A stretch of 64,000 bases of DNA from JAHEFU01 sp041395205 (GTDB taxonomy: Bacteria > 4484-113 > JAFGCY01): contig JAWLAZ010000002.1 of the NCBI GenBank assembly GCA_041395205.1, positions 558,001 to 622,000 of the forward strand, given 5' to 3'. The translations under genes and the position numbers were made by a program. How positions within the stretch are numbered: the stretch's first letter is position 1; the number at the start of each line of letters is the position of its first letter. The notes under the pieces are model-generated. The model made no database searches and was not told where the DNA came from. It saw only the letters and a program-made list of their open reading frames with translations. Shown here one piece after another: positions 40,460 through 50,275 of this stretch.

Positions 40460-42805
40460 ATGGCAGGCAGTGCCTTCTTCACGGCCGCGAGCGGCCTTCG
40501 TAACCACCAGTTGCGCATCGACGCAATTGCCAACAACATCGCCAACGTCAACACGACGGGCTTCAAGGGCTCGAACGTGATCTTCTCGGACGTGCTGAGC
40601 CAGACCCTGCGCGGGGCCAGCGCGCCGACCTCCAACTTCGGCGGCATCAACCCGAAACAGGTCGGGCTCGGGATGCAGATCGCGGCGATCCACAACCTGA
40701 TGCAGCAGAGCGCGCTCGAGAACACCTCGCGCCCCACGGACTTCGCGATCAACGGCAGCGGCTTCTTCACACTCTCCAACGGCAGCAGCAACATGTACAC
40801 CCGCGCCGGCGACTTCAACGTCGACCGTGAGGGCCGGCTCGTTGCCAACAATGGCTGGCGCGTGCAGGGCTACACCCAGCTCACCGCCGACGGCCAGAAG
40901 GTCGACCCCGGTTCCAAGATCAGCGACGTCGTGATCAACTTCGGCCAGAAGATCGAGGCCCGCCAGACCACGATGCTCAACTACGCGAGCAACCTCGACA
41001 GCTCGAGCTTCCGCTACGGCAGCGCTGACAACGAGACCGCGAGCTTCGGCTCCACCGGGATCCTGACCGTGGCCGGCGCCGCCGAGCCCTGGGCGATCGC
41101 CGCCGGGGACTCGATCACCGCTCTCTCCGCCGGACCGGAGACCATCGCCGTCAACGGCAACACCGTCACCTATGACACCAGTGCCGCCGCCGACCTCGAG
41201 GAGGCCGCGAACATCGTGACCGAGGCCATCAACATCGACCCGGTCAGCAGCCTGCAGGTCCAGGCCACCGTGCGTGAGGTCAACGGCGAGTTCCAGGTCG
41301 TGCTGCAGAGCCGCAACGCCGGCACGAGCATCGACATCACCGCCGTCAGCGACCCGGCCTCCAGCGGCCTGCTCGTCGCGCTCTACGAGGCCCCGAGCGA
41401 ACCCGGCAGCTTCCTCGTCGGCCAGAACGCCGTGACTGTCACGGATGCCAAGGCCGCCACCGAGACCACCTCCGTGCCGATGGGCGTGGGCGTGAACCGC
41501 CCGGTGGCCGGTGACAGCTTCGTGATCAACGGCGTGACCGTCACGCTCGCGACCTCCGCCGGCCTGACCGACACCGCCGAGCAGAACGCGATCCTCGTCG
41601 CCAACTCGATCAACAACACCCCGAACATCCAGGTCACGGCGATTGCCAACCCCAACGGCACGCTGAGCCTCGTGCAGAACTACGCCGGTAAGCAGCGCCA
41701 GCCCGCCGGTGCGCCGCTGGATGCGGCCGAGGCCGACATCTACATCGACGGCACAGCCACCGCCGGCCTCGCCGCGCGCTACGGCTTCAACACCTTCCAG
41801 GACTGGGGCATCGGCGCGCTTGGTGCTGATGCGGGCATCATTGACAACGGCGAGAACGCCCGCGCCGAGCTGGTCTTCACCCCGGAGAACGGCTCGCCCG
41901 AGCTCGTGCGCTTCTTCGAGGACTGGCCCTACGACCGCAGCACCGCCCCCGCCGCCTGGTCGCCGACCTTCTACATGGCGAGCACGCTCGCCAACGTCCA
42001 GAACAGCATCGAGGGCAGCGGCCCGGACATGCCGCTCGTGCCCGGCGTGAACATCAGCATCGACGAGCTGATGCCCGGCGTTGCCAACTTCCGCACCGAG
42101 GACGCCTTCATGCACAGCACGAGCCGCATCGTCTACGACTCGCTGGGCAACCCGCACAACCTCGTGACGCAGTTCACGCACATCAACGAGAACGAGTGGG
42201 AGTATGAACTGAGCCTGCCCGAGGAGCCGAACATCCAGCTCACCAGCACCACGGGCCGGATCACCTTCGGCGAGAGCGGCCTGATCACCAGTGGCAACCC
42301 GCTCAACCCGGTGAGCTTCACCGCCCCCGGGGCCCAGCCGACCTCGATCGAGCTGACCTTCGACGGCAAGGGCAAGGGCATCAACGGCATCACGCAGTTC
42401 GCCTCGACCAGCACCACCGCCGCCCGTGAGCAGGACGGCTACCCGATGGGCGTGCTGACTGACTTCGAGGCCGACCAGACCGGCACGCTGATCGCCTTCT
42501 ATGACAACGGCCAGCGCCGCCCGATCGCCCAGCTCAGCCTGGCGACCTTCAGCAACCCCGAGGGTCTGGAGCGCGCCGGCGACACGGCCTTCATCCCCAC
42601 GACCAACTCCGGCTCCCCGGTGCAGCTGCGCCCCGGCAGCGGCGGCAGCGGCGTGGTCTTCAACGGCTTCCTGGAGCAGTCCAATGTGGACCTCGCCCAG
42701 GAATTCACGAACATGATCATCACCCAGCGCGGCCTGCAGGCCAACAGCCGGGTGTTCACCACCCAGGACGAGATCCTCAATGAGATCGTGAACCTGAAGC
42801 GGTAA
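40460..42805 (+). CDS. flgE: Flagellar hook protein FlgE, large
   Basis: 781 residues, about twice the common size. The N-terminal rod/hook motif (GLRNHQLRIDAIANNIANVNTTGFKG, about 12-37) and C-terminal motif (FLEQSNVDLAQEFTNMIITQRGLQANSRVFTTQDEILNEIVNLKR, final 45 residues) are intact. The extra length lies in the middle (about 150-560), as inserted surface domains. GGAGGA lies 8 nt before the ATG. Codons are very strongly C/G-ending, consistent with high expression. It builds the universal joint between basal body and filament; the last flagellar gene of the operon here, followed by a hairpin. Confidence 0.95.
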   Translation: MAGSAFFTAASGLRNHQLRIDAIANNIANVNTTGFKGSNVIFSDVLSQTLRGASAPTSNFGGINPKQVGLGMQIAAIHNLMQQSALENTSRPTDFAINGSGFFTLSNGSSNMYTRAGDFNVDREGRLVANNGWRVQGYTQLTADGQKVDPGSKISDVVINFGQKIEARQTTMLNYASNLDSSSFRYGSADNETASFGSTGILTVAGAAEPWAIAAGDSITALSAGPETIAVNGNTVTYDTSAAADLEEAANIVTEAINIDPVSSLQVQATVREVNGEFQVVLQSRNAGTSIDITAVSDPASSGLLVALYEAPSEPGSFLVGQNAVTVTDAKAATETTSVPMGVGVNRPVAGDSFVINGVTVTLATSAGLTDTAEQNAILVANSINNTPNIQVTAIANPNGTLSLVQNYAGKQRQPAGAPLDAAEADIYIDGTATAGLAARYGFNTFQDWGIGALGADAGIIDNGENARAELVFTPENGSPELVRFFEDWPYDRSTAPAAWSPTFYMASTLANVQNSIEGSGPDMPLVPGVNISIDELMPGVANFRTEDAFMHSTSRIVYDSLGNPHNLVTQFTHINENEWEYELSLPEEPNIQLTSTTGRITFGESGLITSGNPLNPVSFTAPGAQPTSIELTFDGKGKGINGITQFASTSTTAAREQDGYPMGVLTDFEADQTGTLIAFYDNGQRRPIAQLSLATFSNPEGLERAGDTAFIPTTNSGSPVQLRPGSGGSGVVFNGFLEQSNVDLAQEFTNMIITQRGLQANSRVFTTQDEILNEIVNLKR

Positions 42806-42830
42806 TCGCTGAGCACTGAACCTGCCTGAG

Positions 42831-42862
42831 GGCGGCCCTGCGGGGCCGCCTTCGCGCTTTTC
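42831..42862 (+). terminator. Terminator after flgE
   Basis: GGCGGCCC / GGGCCGCC stem with a short loop, then TTCGCGCTTTT; the T tract is imperfect. Confidence 0.7.
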
Positions 42863-43166
42863 AGGTAATGTTCAGTCCATCTCCGGAACTGAGATTGAAT
42901 ATCTGTATTCTTATAAGGTAATATATAGGCACCTTAAATCAAGATTTGGGTGAATCCCGGAATCCGGTCGGAACTGCAACATTTGCAGGATCTGGAAAGT
43001 CCAGATTCCGGGGGATAAATCCAAGTCAAATGACGGCTTCCGTCGGGAGGGTTGGGGTTAAGATTAGTATTAAGTGGGATTTAAGTAAGCAGGCGGGTTT
43101 CGGGATTACATTATTGGCGGGTATTCCTGATTTCCAGTACCAAACCTAGGGGTAAGTTGTCTGAAC
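42863..43166 (+). other. AT-rich leader with serial hairpins before the pseudokinase gene
   Basis: About 300 bases far more AT-rich than either neighbour. Contains possible -10 elements (TATAAG, TAATAT around 42912-42925), then small perfect hairpins in series: CTGCAA-CAT-TTGCAG, ATCTGGA-AAG-TCCAGAT, GACGG-CTT-CCGTC. A G-rich run (GGGAGGGTTGGGG) follows. The frame at 42946-43149 has no coding character. Looks like a regulatory leader. Confidence 0.5.
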
Positions 43167-43883
43167 ATGTACGGAGCAAGGCTTAGCGAACTGTGGGGTG
43201 TGCCCGAGGGCATCCAGCAATTCTTTCTACTGGAGCAGAAGCTGGCACTGGCGCTCAGCACTGAGCCGGTGTTCCTGGCCCGCGAGCAGTCGTCGGGCAT
43301 GCGCATGTGGGTCAAGTTCTCCGACGGTTCGGATGTCTCACTGAAGCGCCTCGCGGTGGAGGCGGACGCCCTGCGTTCCATCAGCCACCCGCACATCATC
43401 GCCCTGAAGATCGACAAGCGGGACTTCGAGGTACCCTTCATCGGCTTTCCCTGGATGGCCGAGCAGCCCCTGGCCGACATGGACGTGGATGCGATGTCCA
43501 CGCCGGACAGGATCCGCATGGCGCTCAGCATCCTGGAGATCATTGACCACCTGCAGGGCATGGATCATCCCGTGGCCCACAACCGGATTAACACCGAGAA
43601 CCTGTGGATCTCGCCCAGCACCGGCTGGGTCAGGCTCGCCAGCTTCGGGCACGCCCTGCGTTCCCCGCTGGAGGCCGACCTGCTGGCGGACCGTGAGCAG
43701 ACGCTCAACCTGCTCAGTGAACTGCTGGGGCGCGGAGCCTCCGGGGAGGAACTCAAGGACCAGATCGTTGAAACCGGACTTGCCTGGGCTGAAAGCAGGC
43801 AAAACGGAATGGATGAGCTGCATGGCCTGCTGCGCCGGCAGTTCCTGAACTCCGTCACTGCGGATCTCCAGGCAATTACCTGA
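43167..43883 (+). CDS. Predicted Hanks-type pseudokinase
   Basis: 238 residues matching the protein-kinase fold. The VAIK-type Lys is in MWVKFS (Lys50), the alpha-C Glu in RLAVEADAL (Glu65), followed by SHPHIIAL; a hinge-like FIGFPWMAEQPL; then the catalytic-loop equivalent HNRINTENL (138-146) and activation-segment start LASFGHA (157-163). The catalytic Asp of HRD is Arg140 and the Asp of DFG is Ser159, so phosphotransfer by the standard mechanism is not expected, while Lys50, Glu65 and Asn145 are kept. No transmembrane part. It precedes a giant helical-repeat gene by 21 nt, suggesting a scaffolding pair. The start lacks a good Shine-Dalgarno. Confidence 0.7.
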   Translation: MYGARLSELWGVPEGIQQFFLLEQKLALALSTEPVFLAREQSSGMRMWVKFSDGSDVSLKRLAVEADALRSISHPHIIALKIDKRDFEVPFIGFPWMAEQPLADMDVDAMSTPDRIRMALSILEIIDHLQGMDHPVAHNRINTENLWISPSTGWVRLASFGHALRSPLEADLLADREQTLNLLSELLGRGASGEELKDQIVETGLAWAESRQNGMDELHGLLRRQFLNSVTADLQAIT

Positions 43884-43904
43884 GCTGGGTTAGGATAGGC
43901 TTCA

Positions 43905-46900
43905 ATGTTAAAAAGGTTTGATTTCGGCAAATCTCTCAACCGGCAGGTGGAAGCGTACAAGCGGCTGAACCCCCAGCAGCAGCAGAAGCGCCGCCCCGCC
44001 CTGCTCAAGAGTCTTGAGGAATATGCCCGCCGCTATCTCGAGGAAGTGATCAACCCCAACTCCGCCAATCCCGGCCAGCTCAAGAGCGGTGCCGAGAACC
44101 TGGTGGAGGCGGCTGCGGTGCTTGACGAGACCCGCGTGGCCTTTGAGACCTTCAGTGACATGGTGGCGCGCAGCCGCAAGGTGCCCGTGGTTCCCGGCCT
44201 CGCCGGCCTGGTGGACCGCATGCTCGAGCTGGAGAGTGATTCCCGCGAGCACCGCCTGTCCCTGCTCAACTGGCGCATCACGACGGGCAACATGCGCCCC
44301 GAGCGCCATCTTTCGTACCTGAGTGAACGGGCCAGCCTCACGAATGAGGTCAGCCACTGGAAGGACTTCGCCTGGGGACTGTCCCAGATGATCAACAAGG
44401 GCACCGTCAAGCAGGGAGATGACCTCGCGGTGCGTTCCCTTGAAACCCTGATTGAGAATCGCCAGAGCCTCGGCGACAAGGCCGTGGAAGTCACGCTGAT
44501 GATGGCCGAGGCCCAGATCCTGCGCAAGAACGACCGCCAGGCCGAGGACCTGCTCGTTGAGATCATCTCCGAGGGCCGCAGCGTCGGCGAGGACTTCTAC
44601 CAGCTCGCCAATTCCCTGCTGGACCACCGCCCCCAGTGCTGCTGGGAGCTGCACCAGATCGTGATGGAGCATTCCATCAAGGACTACCGCAGCGGGCGCA
44701 TCGGCTGGAACGTGCTCAGTGAGCGCCTCGAGCGCACGCACCAGCACCCGCTGGAGATTGCCAACTACCTGACGGTCCACAAGGAGATGGTGCGCGACGA
44801 GAAGCTCGCCGTGTACTGCCTGAAGCGCATCGTCAAGCTCGACAGCGAGCTGATCAAGGACAAGATCGGCAACTGGTTCCGCGCGTTCCAGCATGCCAAG
44901 CAGCAGCCGCCCAGCGCCGCCAATGAGTACCTGCAGATCGCGGCGGGCAAGGTTGCCAACATTGACTTCCCCGAGCTGCCGGAGTACGTGATCCCGGACA
45001 GCCGCCCGACCCCGGATGCCAGCGTCAACGGCGCGGGCCCGGCCCCGGGTGCCGATGCCAGCCTCGAGCTCGACCAGGAGGGCATCATCGACATCCAGGT
45101 GGAGGAGCCCGCCCCCGTCTATGACGACGAGGAGCCGGACTTCGCCACGGAGGATGTGAAGTACGACGACGAAGAGGATGAACCGGCCTGGGAGACCGCT
45201 GCGGAGGACGATGCCGCGGTGGAAGCCGAGGACGACTTCTCGCTCGACGACCTGCCGGATGACGAGGATGAGCTGGACGAGCCCGCGGCAGCGGTGCAGC
45301 CTCCCGCGCAGGAGCCGCAGCATGTCACGGCCGTGGTCTCAGCGGACTTCGACCTGGAGCGCCTGATCGAGAGCCTCGCGGACTGCGAGCGCCCCAACCA
45401 GGTCGGCGCCGTGCTGGAAAAGCACATAAATGCTGACAAACAGAGCGTCAATGAGCTGCACGCCATCAGCCACAACATCAATTCCTCCGGGCTGGCCCCC
45501 TGGCTCGTGGAGGAATCGCACCTGTGGTTCGCCGAGCAGCTGTTCCTGCAGGATGACAGCTCCGCCGCGGCCATGGAACTGCGCAGCATCCGCGTCCCCG
45601 ACGAGGAGCATGCCAGCCGCCTGCGCCAGCGCGTGGAGCGCATGTTCGGCAGCCTGGACGGGGCTCCGGCCATCGCCGCGCACGTGGCGCGCCTGGCCCT
45701 GCGCACCGGTGACTACGAATCCGCCCTGGCCCGGGCCACGATGCTGCCCGAGGGTGAGGAGGACCGCCAGAACCTGCTGAAGTCCATCGAGCAGTGGATC
45801 AACGCCCAGGCGGACATCCCGCCGGACATGCTGTTCGCGCTGGCCAATGCGCAGCGCATGCAGTCCGAGGATCCGCTGGCCGGCTTCGAGGCCGCCACCG
45901 CGGCGAGCCTGCTGGATCTCAACAACGGCAACATCCAGCAGGGCTACAGCATCTGGGTGGAGTCCATCAACCCGCGCGACGTGCACATGCAGCGCGCCCG
46001 CCAGGCCAGCTACCTGACAACGGAGAAGGGCCACAGCGAGCTGCTGCCGATCGCGCTCGATGAAATCGACGCACTTGACAACTACCTCGATGAGGAGATT
46101 AGCCGCGAGCCGATCCAGTGGCTGGACAACCTGCGCCCGCTGCTGGATGACCTCGACGAGAACGACCCGGCGCGCAACCGCATGCGCTGGACGCGGATCT
46201 ACCTGAACCTCACGCAGCGCATCGGCAACATCGAGCAGTTCGAGCAGGTGCTGCAGCATGCGGCATCGCTGATCGCGCCTGAAGCCACGATGGACCTCAT
46301 CAATGAGTACGGCGAGAAGCTGCCCGCCGGGGTGCGCTTCACCGTGCGCTACCGCTCGCTGGTGCATGCCGGCAAGTGGCAGGAGGCCATCAGCCTGTTC
46401 GACTCCCCCGAGGAGTTCATCATCAACGACTCGATGACCATCGAGCAGATCTGCAGTGAACTGCCGGACGAGGCCCTGCTGCCCGCCACGGAGAAGCTGC
46501 TCGGGGCCTTCCGCAGCCGCAATGACAGCGGTGCCCGCCTAGGCCTGATCAAGTCCATGAGCGACCGCTACGAGTCCGGCGGGCTCGGGCTGGATTCCAA
46601 CCCGCCGCTCAAGGGCCTGCTGGATGAGACCCTGATGGATCTCTGCCGCGAGGAATTCGAGCCGGCCCTGCGCTACCGCCTGCAGACCAACCGCGACATG
46701 GGCGACCTCGAGAACGTGGCCCGCGACCTGCTGGCCCTGGCCCGCGGCCATGACGAGAAGGCACTCGCCGAGCTGGAGGAGACCTTCTACCTGATGGTCA
46801 AGGCCCCGGAGCAGTCCACCACGGTGATCGAGATCGCCGAGGTGCTGGCCACGGCCTACAGCAAGCAGAGCCCGGATGCGGCGATCGCGATCCTCACCGC

Positions 46901-49697
46901 GGCCGGCAACAAGAATGAGAACCCCGAATGGGCCCTGCGCAAGATCTCGGAGCTGAACCTCGTGCCCCGGGACGTGGCGGGGCTGGTGCGCCTCGGCGAC
47001 CTGGCCGTGGAGAATGGCAACCTCGAGGAGGGCATCACCATCGCCGGGCACCTGCTGGATGGCAACGCCCCGCTGGAGGCCCGTGAACTGGCCACGAAGC
47101 TCGTGGACAGCAATGCCAGCTCACCAGAGGCGATGATCGCGCTCGTGCGCTCGCTGCTGGTGCCGCCGGTGCGCGACCTCAAGCAGGCCACGAGCCGCCT
47201 GATGAAGCTGCGCCAGCTCTTCCAGCAGAAGGAGATCCACGCCAACGAGGCCCTGCGCCCGCTGCGCCAGTACGCCCAGGAACAGCTCGCCGACTGCAGC
47301 GACCAGGCGGACTGCATGCGCTTCAACCTGGCCCTGGCCGCGATCAGCGGCGACCAGGAGCGCGCCACCTCGCTCGTGCGCGAGATCAATTCCAACGGTG
47401 ACGAGAACAGTCCCGAGCTGCTGGAGCTGTTTGACCAGCTGGCGCTCGTGGACACCGACCTCCCCAGCGCGATCGAGGTCAGCTGGGGCCGCGCCCTGTT
47501 CAATGCAGGACGCATCGACGAATCGCTGGACCGCCTCGCCGGTCTGCGTGATGCCGTCGGCGAATATCCCGAATACATCCAGCTGCTGGAGGAGATCAAG
47601 GAGAAGGCCGCCGGGCCGGGCGCCAGCATGCAGCTGGGCGAGGCCTACCTGCGCGTGCACCTCTGGCAGCGCAGCGCTGAGGAGTACGCGGCGGCCCTCG
47701 ACAAGGACCCGAGCCTCGCCGAGCCTATCCTCACGCAGCTCAGACACCACCATGCGCTGGTGCCCAACCCGATGAAGTATCCCCTGCACCTGCTCGCGCT
47801 GAAGGCCGTGGCCCACAGCGAGCGGGTCAGCGACTGGGGCTGGGCCGTGAGCGCCCTGAACTGGCTCGTGCCGCGCTGGAGCGCCGAGGAACTCTACGAG
47901 CTGGCCAAGGACCTCTACCGCAACTACCCGAACGTGGAGATCGAGGAGGATGACCTCCCGCAGCTGCTGCTGCATCTCTACCGCCTGGCCAACAAGGTCG
48001 GAAGCCGCGCGGATGCGATCAACTACTTCAATGAGGCCCGCAAGCTGGCGGGCGGCATGAATGAGGAGCTGATCGGTGCGCTGCGCGAGCTGGACCTGAA
48101 CGACCTGCCCGAGGATGAGGACCTGCTCTTCAAGATCCGCATGTTCCAGCTGGAAAGCGCGATGGTCGAGAAGGATGAGGACCGCGTCGTGGAATGCGCG
48201 GGCCTGCTGGCCCAGACCGGGGCCGAGGGCCGCGAACAGGCGGTCAGCATCCTCGGTGAATACCAGCAGCAGGCCGGTGACAGCCTGCCCGTGATCGTGG
48301 CCCGCCTGAAGCTGATCGACCTCAGCCATGCCGAGGGCCGCAACCTGTTCGTCAATGAACTGCTCAGTGCCCTGCAGGGCAACCTGCCCAAGCAGCAGGT
48401 GCGCTCGCTGATCAGCATCGTGCTCGATCTCGTGCAGGCCACCCCGGACAGCCCCGAGCTGATCGAGCTGCTGCTGCAGCTCTTCGGCAAGCTGGGCGAC
48501 CAGTCCCGCGCCTGGCAGCTTTCGCTGCTCTACGTGGAGGGTGAGGAAGCCCCGGCTCCAACTGCGCTGAGCGTGATCTCCGACCTCGCTGCCGACCGCT
48601 ACGCCATCGGCCAGCAGCTGGCCCGCGTGGAGATCCTGATGCTGCGCGGCGACCATGAGGCGGCAGTCGAGGCCCTGGAGGCCGTGGACGGCAGCGCACT
48701 CGGCGATCGCAGCCCCCTGGCCGTGAACCTCGCGGAGGCCCTGCTCAGCAGTCCCTCCCAGGCCCGCGCCCGCGCCTGGCTGATCGGCTGGTACCGCGCC
48801 AACGGGCGGATGGACCTCGCCGGCGACCACCTCGTGTGGGCCTATGCCACCGCTGATCCGCAGCCGCATGACTGGCTCGTGGCCGAGAAGAGCGGCGACC
48901 TCAAGTACCGCTATGCCATGCTGCTGGAGCGCATGGGCCGCCGGGATGAAGCCTTCGGGGTCTTCCAGGAAGCGCTCAGTGCCGGGCCGCAGGACAAGCT
49001 GGTGCTGGCTGCGCTCAACATCCGGCTCGCCGGGATCTATGAGGAGCAGAACCAGCTGGACCAGGCGCTGGAATTCGCCACGGCATCCGCCGAGCTGCAG
49101 CCCGAACGGGCCAGCCTGCAGGCGCATGTCGAGAAGCTGGTGCGCGACATCAACCGCCAGCGCATCGAGGAAACCCGCAACGAACCCGACAGCGTGCAGC
49201 GTACGCTGCGCATCGCTGAACTGGCACTCAACAACAATGAGGTCGAGGAAGCGATCAACGAGCTGCAGGCCGGCATCGGCCGCGGCCAGGTCGCGCCCGA
49301 GGTCTACCTGGTGCTGGCGGAGTGCTTCAACCTCTCCGGCGACTACAACATCGCGCGCCGGGCCTTCGCGGAACTGCTGCGCAATGACAAGCTGGACGAT
49401 GCCGACCCCGAGCTGCGCCTGCGTACGCTCTACGGACTGGCCCAGGTCGAGGAAAGCCTCAGCAACCGCGAGGAAGCGATCCGCAACCTGGAGCAGATCC
49501 TCGTGCTGCGCCAGAACTTCCGGGACAGCCGCCAGCGTCTGGATGCCCTGTACAACCAGACCGGCGCCGCCCCGCGCGAGAGCCAGCCAGCTCCCGCGGC
49601 AACTCCGGCTCCGGCCGCCTCCTCGGACAAGTCGAGCATGATCAACGAGCTGGATGAAATCCTCTCGATGCTCGGTGACGACGACGAGGACTCATGA
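43905..49697 (+). CDS. Giant alpha-helical repeat (TPR-like) protein
   Basis: 1930 residues with no signal peptide or membrane helix. Almost wholly helical with recurrent paired-helix units (for example DDLAVRSLETLIENRQSLGDKAVEV-type and LRIAELALNNNEVEEAINEL near 1765), consistent with a TPR/alpha-solenoid. Recognisable TPR-like units are clearest in the last 350 residues (AEYAAALDKDP, RMGRRDEAFGVFQEAL). A strongly acidic, disordered linker (about 365-472) splits off an N-terminal module; a Pro/Ala linker and an acidic helix (INELDEILSMLGDDDEDS) close the protein. Codon use is that of well-expressed genes. Between a pseudokinase and a coiled-coil/TPR protein, so probably a scaffold. No named family recognised. 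Confidence 0.8.
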   Translation: MLKRFDFGKSLNRQVEAYKRLNPQQQQKRRPALLKSLEEYARRYLEEVINPNSANPGQLKSGAENLVEAAAVLDETRVAFETFSDMVARSRKVPVVPGLAGLVDRMLELESDSREHRLSLLNWRITTGNMRPERHLSYLSERASLTNEVSHWKDFAWGLSQMINKGTVKQGDDLAVRSLETLIENRQSLGDKAVEVTLMMAEAQILRKNDRQAEDLLVEIISEGRSVGEDFYQLANSLLDHRPQCCWELHQIVMEHSIKDYRSGRIGWNVLSERLERTHQHPLEIANYLTVHKEMVRDEKLAVYCLKRIVKLDSELIKDKIGNWFRAFQHAKQQPPSAANEYLQIAAGKVANIDFPELPEYVIPDSRPTPDASVNGAGPAPGADASLELDQEGIIDIQVEEPAPVYDDEEPDFATEDVKYDDEEDEPAWETAAEDDAAVEAEDDFSLDDLPDDEDELDEPAAAVQPPAQEPQHVTAVVSADFDLERLIESLADCERPNQVGAVLEKHINADKQSVNELHAISHNINSSGLAPWLVEESHLWFAEQLFLQDDSSAAAMELRSIRVPDEEHASRLRQRVERMFGSLDGAPAIAAHVARLALRTGDYESALARATMLPEGEEDRQNLLKSIEQWINAQADIPPDMLFALANAQRMQSEDPLAGFEAATAASLLDLNNGNIQQGYSIWVESINPRDVHMQRARQASYLTTEKGHSELLPIALDEIDALDNYLDEEISREPIQWLDNLRPLLDDLDENDPARNRMRWTRIYLNLTQRIGNIEQFEQVLQHAASLIAPEATMDLINEYGEKLPAGVRFTVRYRSLVHAGKWQEAISLFDSPEEFIINDSMTIEQICSELPDEALLPATEKLLGAFRSRNDSGARLGLIKSMSDRYESGGLGLDSNPPLKGLLDETLMDLCREEFEPALRYRLQTNRDMGDLENVARDLLALARGHDEKALAELEETFYLMVKAPEQSTTVIEIAEVLATAYSKQSPDAAIAILTAAGNKNENPEWALRKISELNLVPRDVAGLVRLGDLAVENGNLEEGITIAGHLLDGNAPLEARELATKLVDSNASSPEAMIALVRSLLVPPVRDLKQATSRLMKLRQLFQQKEIHANEALRPLRQYAQEQLADCSDQADCMRFNLALAAISGDQERATSLVREINSNGDENSPELLELFDQLALVDTDLPSAIEVSWGRALFNAGRIDESLDRLAGLRDAVGEYPEYIQLLEEIKEKAAGPGASMQLGEAYLRVHLWQRSAEEYAAALDKDPSLAEPILTQLRHHHALVPNPMKYPLHLLALKAVAHSERVSDWGWAVSALNWLVPRWSAEELYELAKDLYRNYPNVEIEEDDLPQLLLHLYRLANKVGSRADAINYFNEARKLAGGMNEELIGALRELDLNDLPEDEDLLFKIRMFQLESAMVEKDEDRVVECAGLLAQTGAEGREQAVSILGEYQQQAGDSLPVIVARLKLIDLSHAEGRNLFVNELLSALQGNLPKQQVRSLISIVLDLVQATPDSPELIELLLQLFGKLGDQSRAWQLSLLYVEGEEAPAPTALSVISDLAADRYAIGQQLARVEILMLRGDHEAAVEALEAVDGSALGDRSPLAVNLAEALLSSPSQARARAWLIGWYRANGRMDLAGDHLVWAYATADPQPHDWLVAEKSGDLKYRYAMLLERMGRRDEAFGVFQEALSAGPQDKLVLAALNIRLAGIYEEQNQLDQALEFATASAELQPERASLQAHVEKLVRDINRQRIEETRNEPDSVQRTLRIAELALNNNEVEEAINELQAGIGRGQVAPEVYLVLAECFNLSGDYNIARRAFAELLRNDKLDDADPELRLRTLYGLAQVEESLSNREEAIRNLEQILVLRQNFRDSRQRLDALYNQTGAAPRESQPAPAATPAPAASSDKSSMINELDEILSMLGDDDEDS

Positions 49698-49732
49698 TGG
49701 ACGTATTGAATTAGAGAAGGACTGATCGGTTA

Positions 49733-50263
49733 GTGGACAATTCATCCTCTGAGAGGGAAATGGCTGAGGAGCTCAAGGCTACACGCGTGCGCGTGCAGGA
49801 TCTGGAGCTGCAGGTCGAGGACCTCTCCGAAAGAATCAGCAACATCGCATCCCAGCTCGGAAAGCTGACCAAGGTCGTGCGCCAGCTGATGTCGGGCGAC
49901 GGCGCAGTGCAGAACGGCAGCGGCCCGGCGGTGGCTGAACCCGCGGCTGCAGTACCCGTCCAGCAGAGTGCATCCGAGAGCCCCGCCCCGCGCGAGAACG
50001 ACATCCCGCGCGAGATGCTGCAGGCGATCCGCATGATCACCGAGAACCGCAGCGAGGATGCCCAGAAGATCGTCACCTCGCAGCCGCGTGAAATGCTGGC
50101 GGACCATCCCGGAATCGTGGCCCTCGTCGCAGCTTCCCTGCGCATCCACAAGGGCGAATTCGGCGTGGCCCGCGCGGCGCTGGACAAGGCCCGCAAGCTG
50201 ATCACGGACCAGCGCCTGATCAAGGTCGTGCGCTTCCTCGAGAAGCAGATCCCCGTCGACTAG
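49733..50263 (+). CDS. Coiled-coil / helical-repeat protein
   Basis: 176 residues from GTG 49733; ATG 49760 (167 residues) is an alternative. A heptad-rich coiled coil (about 12-52: VQDLELQVEDLSERISNI) is followed by a Pro/Ala/Ser linker (about 58-92) and a C-terminal helical domain with one TPR-like unit (IVALVAASLRIHKGEFGVARAALDKA). It follows the giant protein gene by 35 nt and completes the three-gene operon. The helical end is similar in style to the giant protein, suggesting they interact or share a partner. No family recognised. Confidence 0.7.
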   Translation: MDNSSSEREMAEELKATRVRVQDLELQVEDLSERISNIASQLGKLTKVVRQLMSGDGAVQNGSGPAVAEPAAAVPVQQSASESPAPRENDIPREMLQAIRMITENRSEDAQKIVTSQPREMLADHPGIVALVAASLRIHKGEFGVARAALDKARKLITDQRLIKVVRFLEKQIPVD

Positions 50264-50275
50264 CTCCCGGCCGGT

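Noticed and set aside
42946..43149. Short frame in the leader of the pseudokinase gene
   Set aside because: No ribosome-binding site, odd composition, crosses the hairpins.
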